Source: JAHJUB01 sp041653615 [NCBI: Candidatus Ratteibacteria bacterium]
Lineage (GTDB): Bacteria > Ratteibacteria > UBA8468 > MWAK01
NCBI GenBank assembly: GCA_041653615.1
Contig: JBAZEZ010000003.1
Coordinates: forward strand, 66,102 to 130,101
Direction: 5' to 3'
DNA length: 64,000 bases
Shown here: piece by piece, positions 8,125 to 16,584 of the stretch
Layout of the letters: each line of letters starts with the position of its first letter
Position numbering within the stretch: position 1 is the stretch's first letter
Made by a program: the position numbers and the translations under genes
The notes under the pieces: model-generated
What the model saw: the letters and a program-made list of their open reading frames with translations, nothing else
What the model was told of the DNA's origin: nothing
The model's database searches: none

Positions 8125-9346
8125 AAAGAAAAAAAGGGTAGTTATTACCGGAATCGGAGTTATTTCTCCCAACGGTATCGGAAAGATAAAGTTCTGGGAT
8201 GCCCTTAAGAATGGAATTTCCGGGATTAAGAAGATAACCTCTTTCGACGCCTCTTCTTTTCCTTGCCAGATTGCCGGGGAGATAAGCGATTTTAATCCGC
8301 TTGATTTTTTGGAAAAAAAAGAAGCCAGGAGAATGTCCCGGTGCACTCATTTTGCCGTTGCGGCGGCCCGGTTAGCCTTGGACGATGCTGTTTTCAAAAC
8401 CCATCTTACTCCCGAAGTCAAAATGGGAATTGCTTTAGGGGTGAGCACCAGCGCCCTTGACCTGATTGAAAAAGAACATCAGGCATTTCTGAAGAGCGGT
8501 GTTTCGGCAATTTCCCCAACGAGCGTATTTTCGGCTTCGCCCAATGCCTCCGCCACTGAAGTCGCGAATTCGTTGGGTTTGTCCGGATTTAAGCAGACCG
8601 TAGCCAACGACTGTACTTCCGGGCTTGATGCGGTCGGTCTTATCTTTGAAAAGATTAAAAACGGAGAATTATCACTGGGGATTTGCGGTGGGGTTGACGC
8701 GCCGATTACGCCGCTTCTTTGGGGAGGGTTCTGCCGGAGCGGGTTGGCTTTAAACCGGAAGGATAACCCGGAAAGCGCCAGCCGGCCCTTTGATTTAAAA
8801 CGAACCGCGGGCATAATTTCGGAAGGCGCCGCGCTTCTTGTTCTGGAAGAGATGGAACAGGCGCTTCAGCGGCACGCTCCGTTGTACGGCGAACTTATTG
8901 GTTATGGAAGCGGCAGCAACAAAGAAGTTGAAAAAGGGATGGCGGATGCCATTCAAAAGGCTTTGCTTCAAGCGCTTATTTTTCCCTCGGAAATAGATTA
9001 TATTTCCGCTCACGGGCCTTCGCACGTTTTGATTGATAGGGCAGAAACGGACGCAATCAAAAATATTTTTGGTCTGGGCGCTTACCGCATACCAATAAGT
9101 TCCATCAAATCTATGATTGGCAATCCCTTTACAGCCGCCGGTTCTTTTCAATTAGCTGCCGTTCCCCTGACTTTTCTGGAGGGAGTTATTCCGCCTACGA
9201 TTAATTATGAATACCCGGACCCGGCCTGTGACCTTGATTATGTTCCGAACAAGCCGCGCTATAATGACGTTAAAGTAGCATTGGTTAATTCCCACGGAAT
9301 GGCCGGAGGGAATGTCGTTCTTCTGGTAAAAAAATGTCTTATTTAA
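8105..9346 (+). CDS. Beta-ketoacyl-ACP synthase II-like protein with C-H-N active site
   Basis: A 413-residue thiolase-fold condensing enzyme of FabF type and full length. The nucleophile is C170 (NDCTSGLDAVG) and the first histidine is H303 (ISAHGPSH). The position of the second catalytic histidine of FabF (H340 in SMTGH) is occupied by N340 in SMIGNPFTAAG. KAS III enzymes naturally use Cys-His-Asn, and some specialised KS families also carry this change, so condensation may be retained with altered decarboxylation. The C-terminal loop NSHGMAGGNVVLLV is near normal. It is embedded between a radical SAM enzyme (20-bp overlap) and a histidine kinase (13-bp overlap), so housekeeping fatty-acid synthesis is unlikely; a dedicated lipid or signal is more plausible. 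Confidence 0.88.
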   Translation: MAERIAEKKKRVVITGIGVISPNGIGKIKFWDALKNGISGIKKITSFDASSFPCQIAGEISDFNPLDFLEKKEARRMSRCTHFAVAAARLALDDAVFKTHLTPEVKMGIALGVSTSALDLIEKEHQAFLKSGVSAISPTSVFSASPNASATEVANSLGLSGFKQTVANDCTSGLDAVGLIFEKIKNGELSLGICGGVDAPITPLLWGGFCRSGLALNRKDNPESASRPFDLKRTAGIISEGAALLVLEEMEQALQRHAPLYGELIGYGSGSNKEVEKGMADAIQKALLQALIFPSEIDYISAHGPSHVLIDRAETDAIKNIFGLGAYRIPISSIKSMIGNPFTAAGSFQLAAVPLTFLEGVIPPTINYEYPDPACDLDYVPNKPRYNDVKVALVNSHGMAGGNVVLLVKKCLI

Positions 9347-11451
9347 TGAAATTTTCGATAGCAGTTTCTTTTATAACCTTTCTTTCCTGTATGGGGATTG
9401 GTTTTTTTGTATTTTTACGTAAAAAAAGTGTAAAAAATATCCTTTTTCTAATCTTTAATCTCAATCTGGCTGTTTGGGCGGCGACGATGGTAATGGTTAT
9501 CACTTCCTGGCAAAATATCCGTGCTATTGCCACCTGGGTTCGCATTGCAACATCTGTATCCATGTTTCTCCCCGCCAACCTTTATTGTTTTGCCACTTCT
9601 GTCACCGGGGAAACCAGGCTGAAAAGAAAGGAAATAGTCGCCTGGTATCTGATTAGTTTGCTTTGCGTGGGAATTGCTTTTATCCCATCATTTATCAAAC
9701 AGGCTTTTTTTAGCGAGTCGGTCGGAAACCCTGTTTTTTCTTCACCGGAAGCCGCTTATGGAAAGCTTTTCATCTTCATGGCTTTATATGTGATTGGACT
9801 TTTAGGCCATACCATTTTTTATCTCTGGCAGAGTAAAAAAACAAGTTATGGATTACGGCGCGTTGAAATTGAGTATATTTTGCTCGGTATTTTAATCGGC
9901 GCTACTTTTGTTACGTTTACCTCAATTGTTTCTCCCTACTTGGGGATCAGTCAATTAACATTAATGGGTCCATTTTCGGCCGTTCTGATGAGCGCGGTAA
10001 TTGCGTACGGTATCGCCCGTTATAAAATTCTCGACGTTTCTTTTTTTCTGGAGCAGACTGTTCTTTATAGTTTTTTGACAATATCGTTAGTGCTTGTTTA
10101 CAGTTTGGTTATTTTCGTTTTCAATCTTATTTTTAAGCGTTTTATACCAACCAATTCCTTGCTTCCCAACATGATTGCTACTGTTGCCATCGCCTTCCTT
10201 TTTTCTCCGGTTAAAGAAAAAAGCCAGATATATCTGGATAAGTTTTTTTTCCGCAGGCGGCGGCAGCCGGAAAAGGTTTTGAGCGAACTGAGTGAAATCT
10301 TGAGTTCCCGTGAGGATATTTCACGTCTGTTGCGGTTGTCCCTGGAAAGGATTGCGCCGGCTTTGAAAGTAAAAAACGTTCTGGTGGCCTTACGCGGTAA
10401 CAAGGAGGCGGATAATTTTTTCATCGGCGCCATGGTAGGACAAAGATTCGAAAAAAATCAACTTATTCTGGAGTTAAAAAAAGAAAGCGCTTTCATAAAA
10501 GAATTGGCCCGGGGGGATATTTTAATTCGTGATGAACTGGAGCGGATGTCTTCCACTCCGGGCCGGGACCAGGTTTCTGCTTTACTGAAAGCCATGTCCG
10601 CGGAAATGGCTGTTCCGCTTATGATTAAGAATGAATTGGTCGGGTTTTTGGTTATTTCTCAGAAGGAAAACTGGAAGGTTTTTTCCAAACATGATTTGGA
10701 ATTTTTACGCACAATTTCCAGTCAGTTGGCCATGGTTATCAACAACTCGGAACTTTTTTCCCAGTTGCAGCGGGCGGAGCGGCTGGCGGCCGCGGGGATA
10801 ATTGCCGCCGGGATGGCCCATGAAATCCGGAACCCGCTGGTTTCCATCAAGACTTTTGTTCAGTTGCTTCCGGAAAAGTTCAATGACCCGGAGTTTCGGC
10901 AGACGTTTACGAAGATTGCTTCCCAGGAAGTTGACCGGATAAACCGTCTTCTGGAAGACCTTTTGAATTTTGCCCGGCCGGCGCCGATGCAAAAAAAGAA
11001 GACTAACCTTTCCGGAATAATGGAAAAAAGTCTTTTTATGCTTTCCAATGAGTTGGCCGCCCGAAAGATTATCGTGGAGAAGGAGTATCTCAAAAACGAT
11101 GTTTTCGTTGAGGGCGATGAATTTCAGCTTCAGCGGGTATTTTCCAACCTCTTTCTCAATAGCATTCAGGCAATGGAAAACGGCGGCAGGTTGACGATTA
11201 CAGCCAGTACTTCCCCTTACAAACAGCGGTTTTTCATTAAGATAATCGATACGGGTAAAGGCATCCCGTCGGAAAACCTTTCCCGGATATTTGACCCATT
11301 TTTCAGTACCCGGCACGGCGGAAACGGTTTGGGGCTTGCCATTGCCCATAATATCGTAAAGGAACACGGTGGTGAAATTGAGGTGCAAAGCGCTCCGAAC
11401 AGCGGAACCACCTTTACGCTGGAATTTCCCGGCGCATATTCAACTCTATGA
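9334..11451 (+). CDS. Polytopic sensor histidine kinase (7TM-like sensor, GAF, HisKA, HATPase)
   Basis: A 705-residue membrane kinase. Residues 1-300 contain about nine hydrophobic segments: a seven-helix N-terminal module followed by further helices (LEQTVLYSFLTISLVLVYSL near residue 235). Next come a GAF-like domain (about 330-475), the HisKA helix with phospho-acceptor H496 in GMAHEIRNPLVSIK, and the ATPase boxes NLFLNSIQAM, DTGKGIPSE and GGNGLGLAI. The layout resembles PrsK- and ComP-like kinases, which work with NtrC-type or quorum-sensing regulators. It overlaps the condensing-enzyme gene by 13 bp, so it may sense the product of the two preceding enzymes. The likely partner is the NtrC protein at 13971. 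Signal identity is inference. Confidence 0.9.
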   Translation: MSYLMKFSIAVSFITFLSCMGIGFFVFLRKKSVKNILFLIFNLNLAVWAATMVMVITSWQNIRAIATWVRIATSVSMFLPANLYCFATSVTGETRLKRKEIVAWYLISLLCVGIAFIPSFIKQAFFSESVGNPVFSSPEAAYGKLFIFMALYVIGLLGHTIFYLWQSKKTSYGLRRVEIEYILLGILIGATFVTFTSIVSPYLGISQLTLMGPFSAVLMSAVIAYGIARYKILDVSFFLEQTVLYSFLTISLVLVYSLVIFVFNLIFKRFIPTNSLLPNMIATVAIAFLFSPVKEKSQIYLDKFFFRRRRQPEKVLSELSEILSSREDISRLLRLSLERIAPALKVKNVLVALRGNKEADNFFIGAMVGQRFEKNQLILELKKESAFIKELARGDILIRDELERMSSTPGRDQVSALLKAMSAEMAVPLMIKNELVGFLVISQKENWKVFSKHDLEFLRTISSQLAMVINNSELFSQLQRAERLAAAGIIAAGMAHEIRNPLVSIKTFVQLLPEKFNDPEFRQTFTKIASQEVDRINRLLEDLLNFARPAPMQKKKTNLSGIMEKSLFMLSNELAARKIIVEKEYLKNDVFVEGDEFQLQRVFSNLFLNSIQAMENGGRLTITASTSPYKQRFFIKIIDTGKGIPSENLSRIFDPFFSTRHGGNGLGLAIAHNIVKEHGGEIEVQSAPNSGTTFTLEFPGAYSTL

Positions 11452-11490
11452 TTCAGTACTGTCAAAATTTTACGGACCCAGAAAAAGAAT

Positions 11491-11936
11491 ACCACTGAAA
11501 CACGGAAGAATGGAGACACGGAATAATGAATTTAGAATTGGAAAAACTAACCGGTAAAATTATTGAATGTGCTATTAAGGTTCACAAGAAGTTAGGCCCT
11601 GGTTTTTTGGAATCAATTTATCAGGCAGCTTTGCCTTTAGAATTAGTAAAACAGGGACTAAAAGTAGAAACACAGAAGGAGATAAAAGTTTTCTATGACG
11701 GTAAAGAGATTGGTTTACATCGGATTGATTTACTCGTGGAAGGGCAGGTCATTATTGAACTGAAAACAGTAAATGATTTTGATGATAGTCATTTGGCTCA
11801 ATTATTATCTTATTTGAAAGCATCTGGATTAAAGGTAGGGTTGTTGCTTAATTTTGCCAAAGCAGTTTTAAAGATAAAAAGAGTTATGAATTAAATCTTT
11901 TTTCAGTGTCTCCGCAGTTTTCAGTGTTTCAGTGGT
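11491..11936. mobile_element. GxxExxY gene cassette with terminal inverted repeats
   Basis: The gene at 11526-11894 is bracketed by inverted repeats. The left end (11491-11521) starts ACCACTGAAACAC, and the right end (11904-11936) finishes GTGTTTCAGTGGT, a perfect 13-bp terminal match. A second paired block, GGAGACAC (11512-11519) / GTGTCTCC (11906-11913), lies just inside. The unit separates two kinase genes of what is otherwise one operon. I infer a small mobile or formerly mobile cassette; there is no transposase inside, so mobility would need to be supplied in trans. Confidence 0.6.
11526..11894 (+). CDS. GxxExxY protein
   Basis: A 122-residue protein with the family motif GPGFLESIYQ near residue 27 and the nuclease-like core HRIDLLVEGQVIIELKTV (about 71-88). 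The D...E-x-K arrangement resembles the PD-(D/E)XK nuclease fold. The biochemical role of this family is not established. Members are often multicopy and sit between palindromic repeats, as this one does. Codon use is AT-richer than in the flanking kinases, consistent with insertion. The gene has no convincing ribosome-binding site apart from GGAGACACGGAATA, which is part of the left inverted repeat. Confidence 0.85.
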   Translation: MNLELEKLTGKIIECAIKVHKKLGPGFLESIYQAALPLELVKQGLKVETQKEIKVFYDGKEIGLHRIDLLVEGQVIIELKTVNDFDDSHLAQLLSYLKASGLKVGLLLNFAKAVLKIKRVMN

Positions 11937-11988
11937 AAGTTTTTATGGTTGGTTTTTGGCAATACCCATAATTTTCCAAGGAGGAAAA

Positions 11989-13974
11989 GTGATTCTATCC
12001 GCAATTATTTCCGATAGTCCCGCGCTTAAAGAAGAATTAGCGCTCCTTTTTAAGGATTCTCTTACTTTTTTGGATATCGGCAAAGATTCGGTTTTGGAAT
12101 CGGAGCTCCGTCAGCCGATAAGCCTTCTTTTCCTGGATGTTCCCTTAAAGGAAAACGACCCGTTTACGATTTTACGGCAGGTCGGCAAGTATCGGCCGGG
12201 TCTGCCGGTGGTTGTTCTTTTGCCTGGTTCCGCTTCTTTGATGGTAGCCGAGGCCTTGCAGCAGGGAGCTTACGATACGTTGACTAAGCCGATTGACCGG
12301 GAAAGACTTAAAATTATAGTTTCCCACGCCTTGGAAAAAGAGCTCCTGGCTAGGGAGAAGGAGTATTTGGGAAAACAGTTTTTAAGGGTGGTTGAAAAAC
12401 GTCCCGCGTCGGTTGTCGCGGAACAGGGCCGGGATTTTTACGCCGGGGCGCTGCGCCGCATTTCGGAAACACTGCTGAAGATTTTCGAGGAAAATGATTT
12501 CGCGGAATCGCTGGTAAAGACCATCGGAGAGGTGTTCGGTCTTTCCCGTATCGCCCTGTTTTTGCGGGAAAAAGGAGAGCATCGGGTTCGCGCTTCTTTC
12601 GGTTGGGATAATTCCTGGGCCGGGCAGGTTTCCTTTTCCGTTTCCGAAGGTTTGGCCGCCTGGCTGGAAAAGGAACAGAAGATTATCCGTTACGAAAAGA
12701 TTACGGACCTGGACCTTGCCGAATCGGGAAACAGGCTGCAGAACGATCTGGAACTGGCCTGCGCCAAAATCTGCGTACCGGTCTTTTCCCGCGGAAAGGT
12801 GGGTGGTTTTCTGGCGCTGGGGAATAAAATTTCCGGAAGAGATTTCAGCGAGGAAGACATAGACTTTTTCTCGTTTCTGGCAAATTATTTAGGCCTGGTG
12901 TTTGAAAACGCCGCTCTTTACCACCAGGCGTTTTTGAAGAAAAAGGAACAGGAGATGATTCTGGAGCATCTGACCGCCGGGGTAATTGCCGTCAATCCGG
13001 AAGGCCGGATTACTTCTTTCAATCAGAAGGCGATGGAAATACTGGCTATTTCTCCGGAGGAGATGCGGGGCGTTGATATCCAGAAAGCCGGTTCGCAGTT
13101 GGCCGATTTTATCTGGCGGGCCTTAAAGAAAAACGAACTCGTTCAAAATGAAAGAATCATTTATCCGGCAACCAGAAGGCCGCTTCAGGTCAGCGCCAAT
13201 TTAATCAAAGATGAAGATGAGTCAACAGCCGGAGCTGTGCTCATTTTTTCCGACCGCACCTCTCCGGAAGAATTGGAAAAGAAGGTTGGTTACCTGGAAC
13301 GGTTGAACTTCTGGTATCAGTTGGCCAGCAGCATGGCTCACCAGATAAAGAATCCCCTGGTGGCCATTAAAACTTTTGTCCAGCTGCTTCCCGATAAATA
13401 TCAGGACCAGGAATTCCGGGAGAAATTTTTCCGGATTGTTTCCGAAGAGGTGGAACGATTAAACCGGATTGCTTCGGACCTGTTTGAATTTTCGGAACCG
13501 GTCGAAATGCGCGTAGTTTCGGCATCGTTAAAGGAGATACTTGAATCTTCCGTTGAGAAATTTGTCCGGGAATTCGGGTCTCGGATTGAACTGAAAAGGG
13601 AGTGCCCGGATAATTTGTTGGTTGATGTCGACCGTAATAGTATCGAGAAGGCATTTGATTGTATCTTGACAAATTCCGGAGAGGCAATCAAAGAGAATGG
13701 CCGGATATGTATCAAAGCTGAATCGTTGTGTGAAAATAATCGTTTATTTATCAGGGTGGATTTTAAGGATAACGGTTCCGGAATTATGCCGGAAAATATT
13801 TCGGAAGTTTTTTCTCCTTTTTATACGACCAAAACAAAAGGCATGGGCTTGGGATTGCCGATTGCCCAGCGAATCATTGAGGACCACAACGGAAAAATCC
13901 GGTTGGAAAGCGTTCCCGGAAAGGGAACGGTCTGCCAGGTGTTTTTTCCGGTAAAAAAAGGTGACGAAAAATGA
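11989..13974 (+). CDS. Cytoplasmic sensor histidine kinase (REC-like, GAF, PAS, HisKA, HATPase)
   Basis: 661 residues from GTG at 11989, chosen because AAGGAGG lies just upstream; the longer frame from 11932 begins inside the GxxExxY inverted repeat. Order: a degenerate receiver domain (residues 1-120; Asp in LLFLDVPL and Lys in LTKPID kept, but the acidic pair is poor), GAF (about 150-310), PAS (about 325-430), HisKA with H451 in SMAHQIKNPLVAIK, and an ATPase domain with TKGMGLGLPIA. No membrane segment is present, so it is a soluble kinase. It overlaps the NtrC gene by 4 bp. The HisKA segment closely matches that of the kinase at 9334 (NPLVSIKTFVQLLP versus NPLVAIKTFVQLLP), which suggests duplication and a shared partner. 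Confidence 0.9.
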   Translation: MILSAIISDSPALKEELALLFKDSLTFLDIGKDSVLESELRQPISLLFLDVPLKENDPFTILRQVGKYRPGLPVVVLLPGSASLMVAEALQQGAYDTLTKPIDRERLKIIVSHALEKELLAREKEYLGKQFLRVVEKRPASVVAEQGRDFYAGALRRISETLLKIFEENDFAESLVKTIGEVFGLSRIALFLREKGEHRVRASFGWDNSWAGQVSFSVSEGLAAWLEKEQKIIRYEKITDLDLAESGNRLQNDLELACAKICVPVFSRGKVGGFLALGNKISGRDFSEEDIDFFSFLANYLGLVFENAALYHQAFLKKKEQEMILEHLTAGVIAVNPEGRITSFNQKAMEILAISPEEMRGVDIQKAGSQLADFIWRALKKNELVQNERIIYPATRRPLQVSANLIKDEDESTAGAVLIFSDRTSPEELEKKVGYLERLNFWYQLASSMAHQIKNPLVAIKTFVQLLPDKYQDQEFREKFFRIVSEEVERLNRIASDLFEFSEPVEMRVVSASLKEILESSVEKFVREFGSRIELKRECPDNLLVDVDRNSIEKAFDCILTNSGEAIKENGRICIKAESLCENNRLFIRVDFKDNGSGIMPENISEVFSPFYTTKTKGMGLGLPIAQRIIEDHNGKIRLESVPGKGTVCQVFFPVKKGDEK

Positions 13975-15332
13975 AAAAAATTTTAATCATTGATGACGAA
14001 AAGAATGTTTGCGAAGCGTTGCGGATGCTTCTGAAGGACGATTATAAAACCAGCGTTGCGTCCAATGGCCGGGAAGGGCTTAAACTGCTGGAGGAAGACC
14101 CCCAACTCGTTATTCTGGATGTTATCATGCCGGACATGAACGGCCTGGAGGTTTTACAGAAAATTCGTCAGTTTAATCCGGATGTTCCGGTAATTATGCT
14201 CAGCGCGGTTGATCGGGTGAAGACTGTGGTGGAAGCGATGCGGTTGGGCGCGGTTGACTATATCGCCAAGCCGTTTGAAAGCGAAGAACTGAAGCTGGTG
14301 ATTCAAAAAATGCTTGATTACAGCCGGTTGCGGGAAAAAGTGGAGTATTTGCAGACAATCAGCCGGGATTATCGGGAAGTAGAGTTTGTGGGCAGGAGCG
14401 CCGTAGCGCAAAAAGTTCTTCAGGAAGTGTCCCGGGTTGCCCGGACTCCTTCCAGCGTACTGATTACCGGAGAGAGCGGAACCGGCAAGGAAGTGGTGGC
14501 GAAGTTAATTCACTACCAAAGTTCCAGTGCGGACAAACCTTTTATAGCCGTGCACTGCGCCGCCCTACCGGAAAACCTTTTTGAAAGTGAGTTGTTTGGT
14601 TACGAAAAGGGGGCTTTTACCGATGCTCTGGAAAAGAAGGCCGGGATGTTTGACCTGGCCAAAGACGGAACGATATTTCTGGATGAAATCGGGGAGATGT
14701 TGCTGACTACCCAGGTAAAGCTTTTGCGCGTGCTTCAGGAGCGGGAATTTTTGCGGCTGGGCGGCACAAAGTTAATCAAAACAGAAGCGCGGGTTTTGGC
14801 GGCAACCTCAAAAGACCTGGATGCTGAGATTGAAAAGGGCGGCTTTCGCCAGGACCTCTATTACCGCCTTAATGTGGTAACGATTAACATTCCGCCTTTA
14901 AGGGAGAGGCGTGAGGATATCCCGCTTCTGGTGGACCATTTCTTTGCCAAGTTTCAAAAAACGCTTCATGTAACGACAAAATCCATTTCCGACGAGGCGA
15001 AAAATATTTTTCAGGAATATGGCTGGCCGGGTAATGTAAGAGAATTGAAGAATGTCATTGAAAGAATCCTGGTTTTACACGGTGACGTTAAAGTCATTCA
15101 ACCGGGACATCTTGCCGAGTCGCTTAAGAAAAAGGAACCGGATTCTCCGTCGCTTCCGTCTTTGGACCTGGGGAAGGCATCTCTGGAGGAAGCGGTTAAT
15201 AAATATGAAACGGTTTTAATTAAGCAGGCATTGGAACAGGCTGATGGGGTTGTTAGTCAGGCGGCGAAAATACTGAAGACCACCCGGCGAATTCTTTCCT
15301 ACCGGATGAAGAAATTAGACCTGCCGTTGTAG
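13971..15332 (+). CDS. NtrC-family sigma-54-dependent response regulator with GAFTDA loop
   Basis: A 453-residue transcription activator: receiver domain (acidic pair D8-D9, phospho-acceptor D50 in LVILDVIMPD), AAA+ domain (Walker A GESGTGKE near 168, Walker B GTIFLDEIGE near 236, arginine fingers in RQDLYYRLNV), and a Fis-type HTH at the C-terminus (VVSQAAKILKTTRRIL). The sigma-54 contact loop reads GAFTDA rather than the common GAFTGA. A sigma-54-like gene with a degenerate RpoN box lies convergently 114 bp away, so loop and sigma factor may be co-adapted. It is the last gene of the operon and probably receives phosphate from both upstream kinases. Confidence 0.95.
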   Translation: MKKILIIDDEKNVCEALRMLLKDDYKTSVASNGREGLKLLEEDPQLVILDVIMPDMNGLEVLQKIRQFNPDVPVIMLSAVDRVKTVVEAMRLGAVDYIAKPFESEELKLVIQKMLDYSRLREKVEYLQTISRDYREVEFVGRSAVAQKVLQEVSRVARTPSSVLITGESGTGKEVVAKLIHYQSSSADKPFIAVHCAALPENLFESELFGYEKGAFTDALEKKAGMFDLAKDGTIFLDEIGEMLLTTQVKLLRVLQEREFLRLGGTKLIKTEARVLAATSKDLDAEIEKGGFRQDLYYRLNVVTINIPPLRERREDIPLLVDHFFAKFQKTLHVTTKSISDEAKNIFQEYGWPGNVRELKNVIERILVLHGDVKVIQPGHLAESLKKKEPDSPSLPSLDLGKASLEEAVNKYETVLIKQALEQADGVVSQAAKILKTTRRILSYRMKKLDLPL

Positions 15333-15450
15333 TTGTCAACATTGCTTGGCGTTGTTAGCTTGCGTAGGGGAGGGGCTTTGTTCCCTCCCGCGGGCGGGGA
15401 TGTAACCCCGCCCCTACCTTTTAAAGAGCCCGCCTTTGGCGGGCAACTAC
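15328..15450. repeat. Compound palindromic repeat / possible bidirectional terminator
   Basis: The whole gap between two convergent genes is an element beginning GTAGTTGTCAA and ending GGGCAACTAC. It contains three strong hairpins: GGGGAGGG...CCCTCCC, GGGCGGGG...CCCCGCCC and GCCCGCCTTTGGCGGGC. The two ends supply the stop codons of both genes (TAG at 15330 on plus, CTA at 15447-15449 for the minus strand). Related ends occur in the nested repeats at 21564 and 24676 and at 23411. It could terminate transcription from both sides, although the T-tracts are poor. Confidence 0.65.
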
Positions 15451-16496
15451 TTTATCGAATTGCGGTAGAAATTTACGGTGCGGCGTGATAGGGAAAGTCC
15501 ATAATCACGCCCGAGAATAATCTTAATCCGCGCGTCCGGTATCTCCCCGTTTTGTTCTTCTTTAATAATTTTTTTAATCGCCTTCTTAATCTCCTCCTGC
15601 CGTCCCGGGAAAAATTTTTTCAGTGGTGCGACTGTTCCGTCCGGAAGTCTGAGCGCCCTTTTTTTAATCGCGCGGTTCAGAAGCGAAGGGGAGATTCCCA
15701 ATTCCAGGCTTAGCTGGCGCTGGGTTAAACTTTTCAGGTCCTCTTGCCGTCCGAATGTGATAAACCGTTCCTGTTTTTCCAGAAGAGACTGAAGGATGGA
15801 GTAGATTATGTTGCGCCGGCCGTTAATCCACCGCAACTGGGCGACTATCCGATTTAAGCCTCTTTTACGGCCCGAAGGGAGCGAATTCTTGAATTGCTGA
15901 ATCTTGGAATCGTCAATCAGGTATTTCCCCCGGCATAAATCAAAATTCAGGTCTTCAATCATTAATCCGCCCGGATCACGAATTATCGCGGCGATTATCC
16001 GCGTTCCTTTGGTATGAAGTGAAGTCGGAGACGGCGTGCCCGGGGTGAGGCCGGAAGCGGAAAAGTTATTGACGAAATCGGCAACTTTTTCAATCTCCGC
16101 TTTATTTAAGGCGGTTTCGTCCGATATCTGTTTTACGGCATAAATTTTTTCCGGAACCAGGAAAAAACGCATAAAATTTTCCCGGCCCATTTTTTTAATC
16201 AGGATGGTTACTTCTTCGTCGGCGAAATTCGCGGTTTCCGGCCGTTGATGCGCGGCGTTGCCTTCTTCGAGGCTGACTTTCCGGAAAAATGCCGGGCTGA
16301 CTCCCGAAAATCTTTTACGCCTTACACCGCCCCAAACGAGTAATTCTTGAAACAAGGGATTTATTTCCGCGTCTTTGACCGTTCGGGCAAAGTCCTCTTC
16401 CGAGGTTTCCAGGATTTGGGCCATTTTTAATCTGGCCCCTAATTTTATCCTTAAAGACGGTTTGAGTTCATGCCTCTGTTTTAAGGTAAAGGCCAT
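15447..16496 (-). CDS. rpoN: Short, divergent sigma-54 (RpoN-like) factor
   Basis: A 349-residue protein recognisable as RpoN but short against the usual 430-500. The N-terminal activator-interacting region is shortened (LRIKLGARLKMAQILE), followed by the core-binding region with NPLFQELL. A DNA-binding helix-turn-helix is seen at LTQRQLSLELGISPSLLNRA (about residue 257), followed by the RpoN-type GTVAPLKKFF. The C-terminal RpoN box, normally ARRTVAKYRE, reads SRRTVNFYRN. It probably directs RNA polymerase to -24/-12 promoters, but altered specificity or reduced activity is possible. It faces the NtrC gene tail to tail. Its stop codon lies in a palindromic repeat, so a few C-terminal residues may have been replaced. 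Confidence 0.82.
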   Translation of the reverse strand: MAFTLKQRHELKPSLRIKLGARLKMAQILETSEEDFARTVKDAEINPLFQELLVWGGVRRKRFSGVSPAFFRKVSLEEGNAAHQRPETANFADEEVTILIKKMGRENFMRFFLVPEKIYAVKQISDETALNKAEIEKVADFVNNFSASGLTPGTPSPTSLHTKGTRIIAAIIRDPGGLMIEDLNFDLCRGKYLIDDSKIQQFKNSLPSGRKRGLNRIVAQLRWINGRRNIIYSILQSLLEKQERFITFGRQEDLKSLTQRQLSLELGISPSLLNRAIKKRALRLPDGTVAPLKKFFPGRQEEIKKAIKKIIKEEQNGEIPDARIKIILGRDYGLSLSRRTVNFYRNSIK

Positions 16497-16584
16497 TTTT
16501 TATAATCTTTGTAGTTGCAATTATTCACGCTCGGCTTATCTTTTTCTTAATGCTTTTGTAATATGTCGTTGTTTTTTTTCGCCA

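Noticed and set aside
11932-11988. Longer N-terminus of the second kinase
   Set aside because: It begins inside the right inverted repeat of the GxxExxY cassette; GTG 11989 has AAGGAGG directly upstream.
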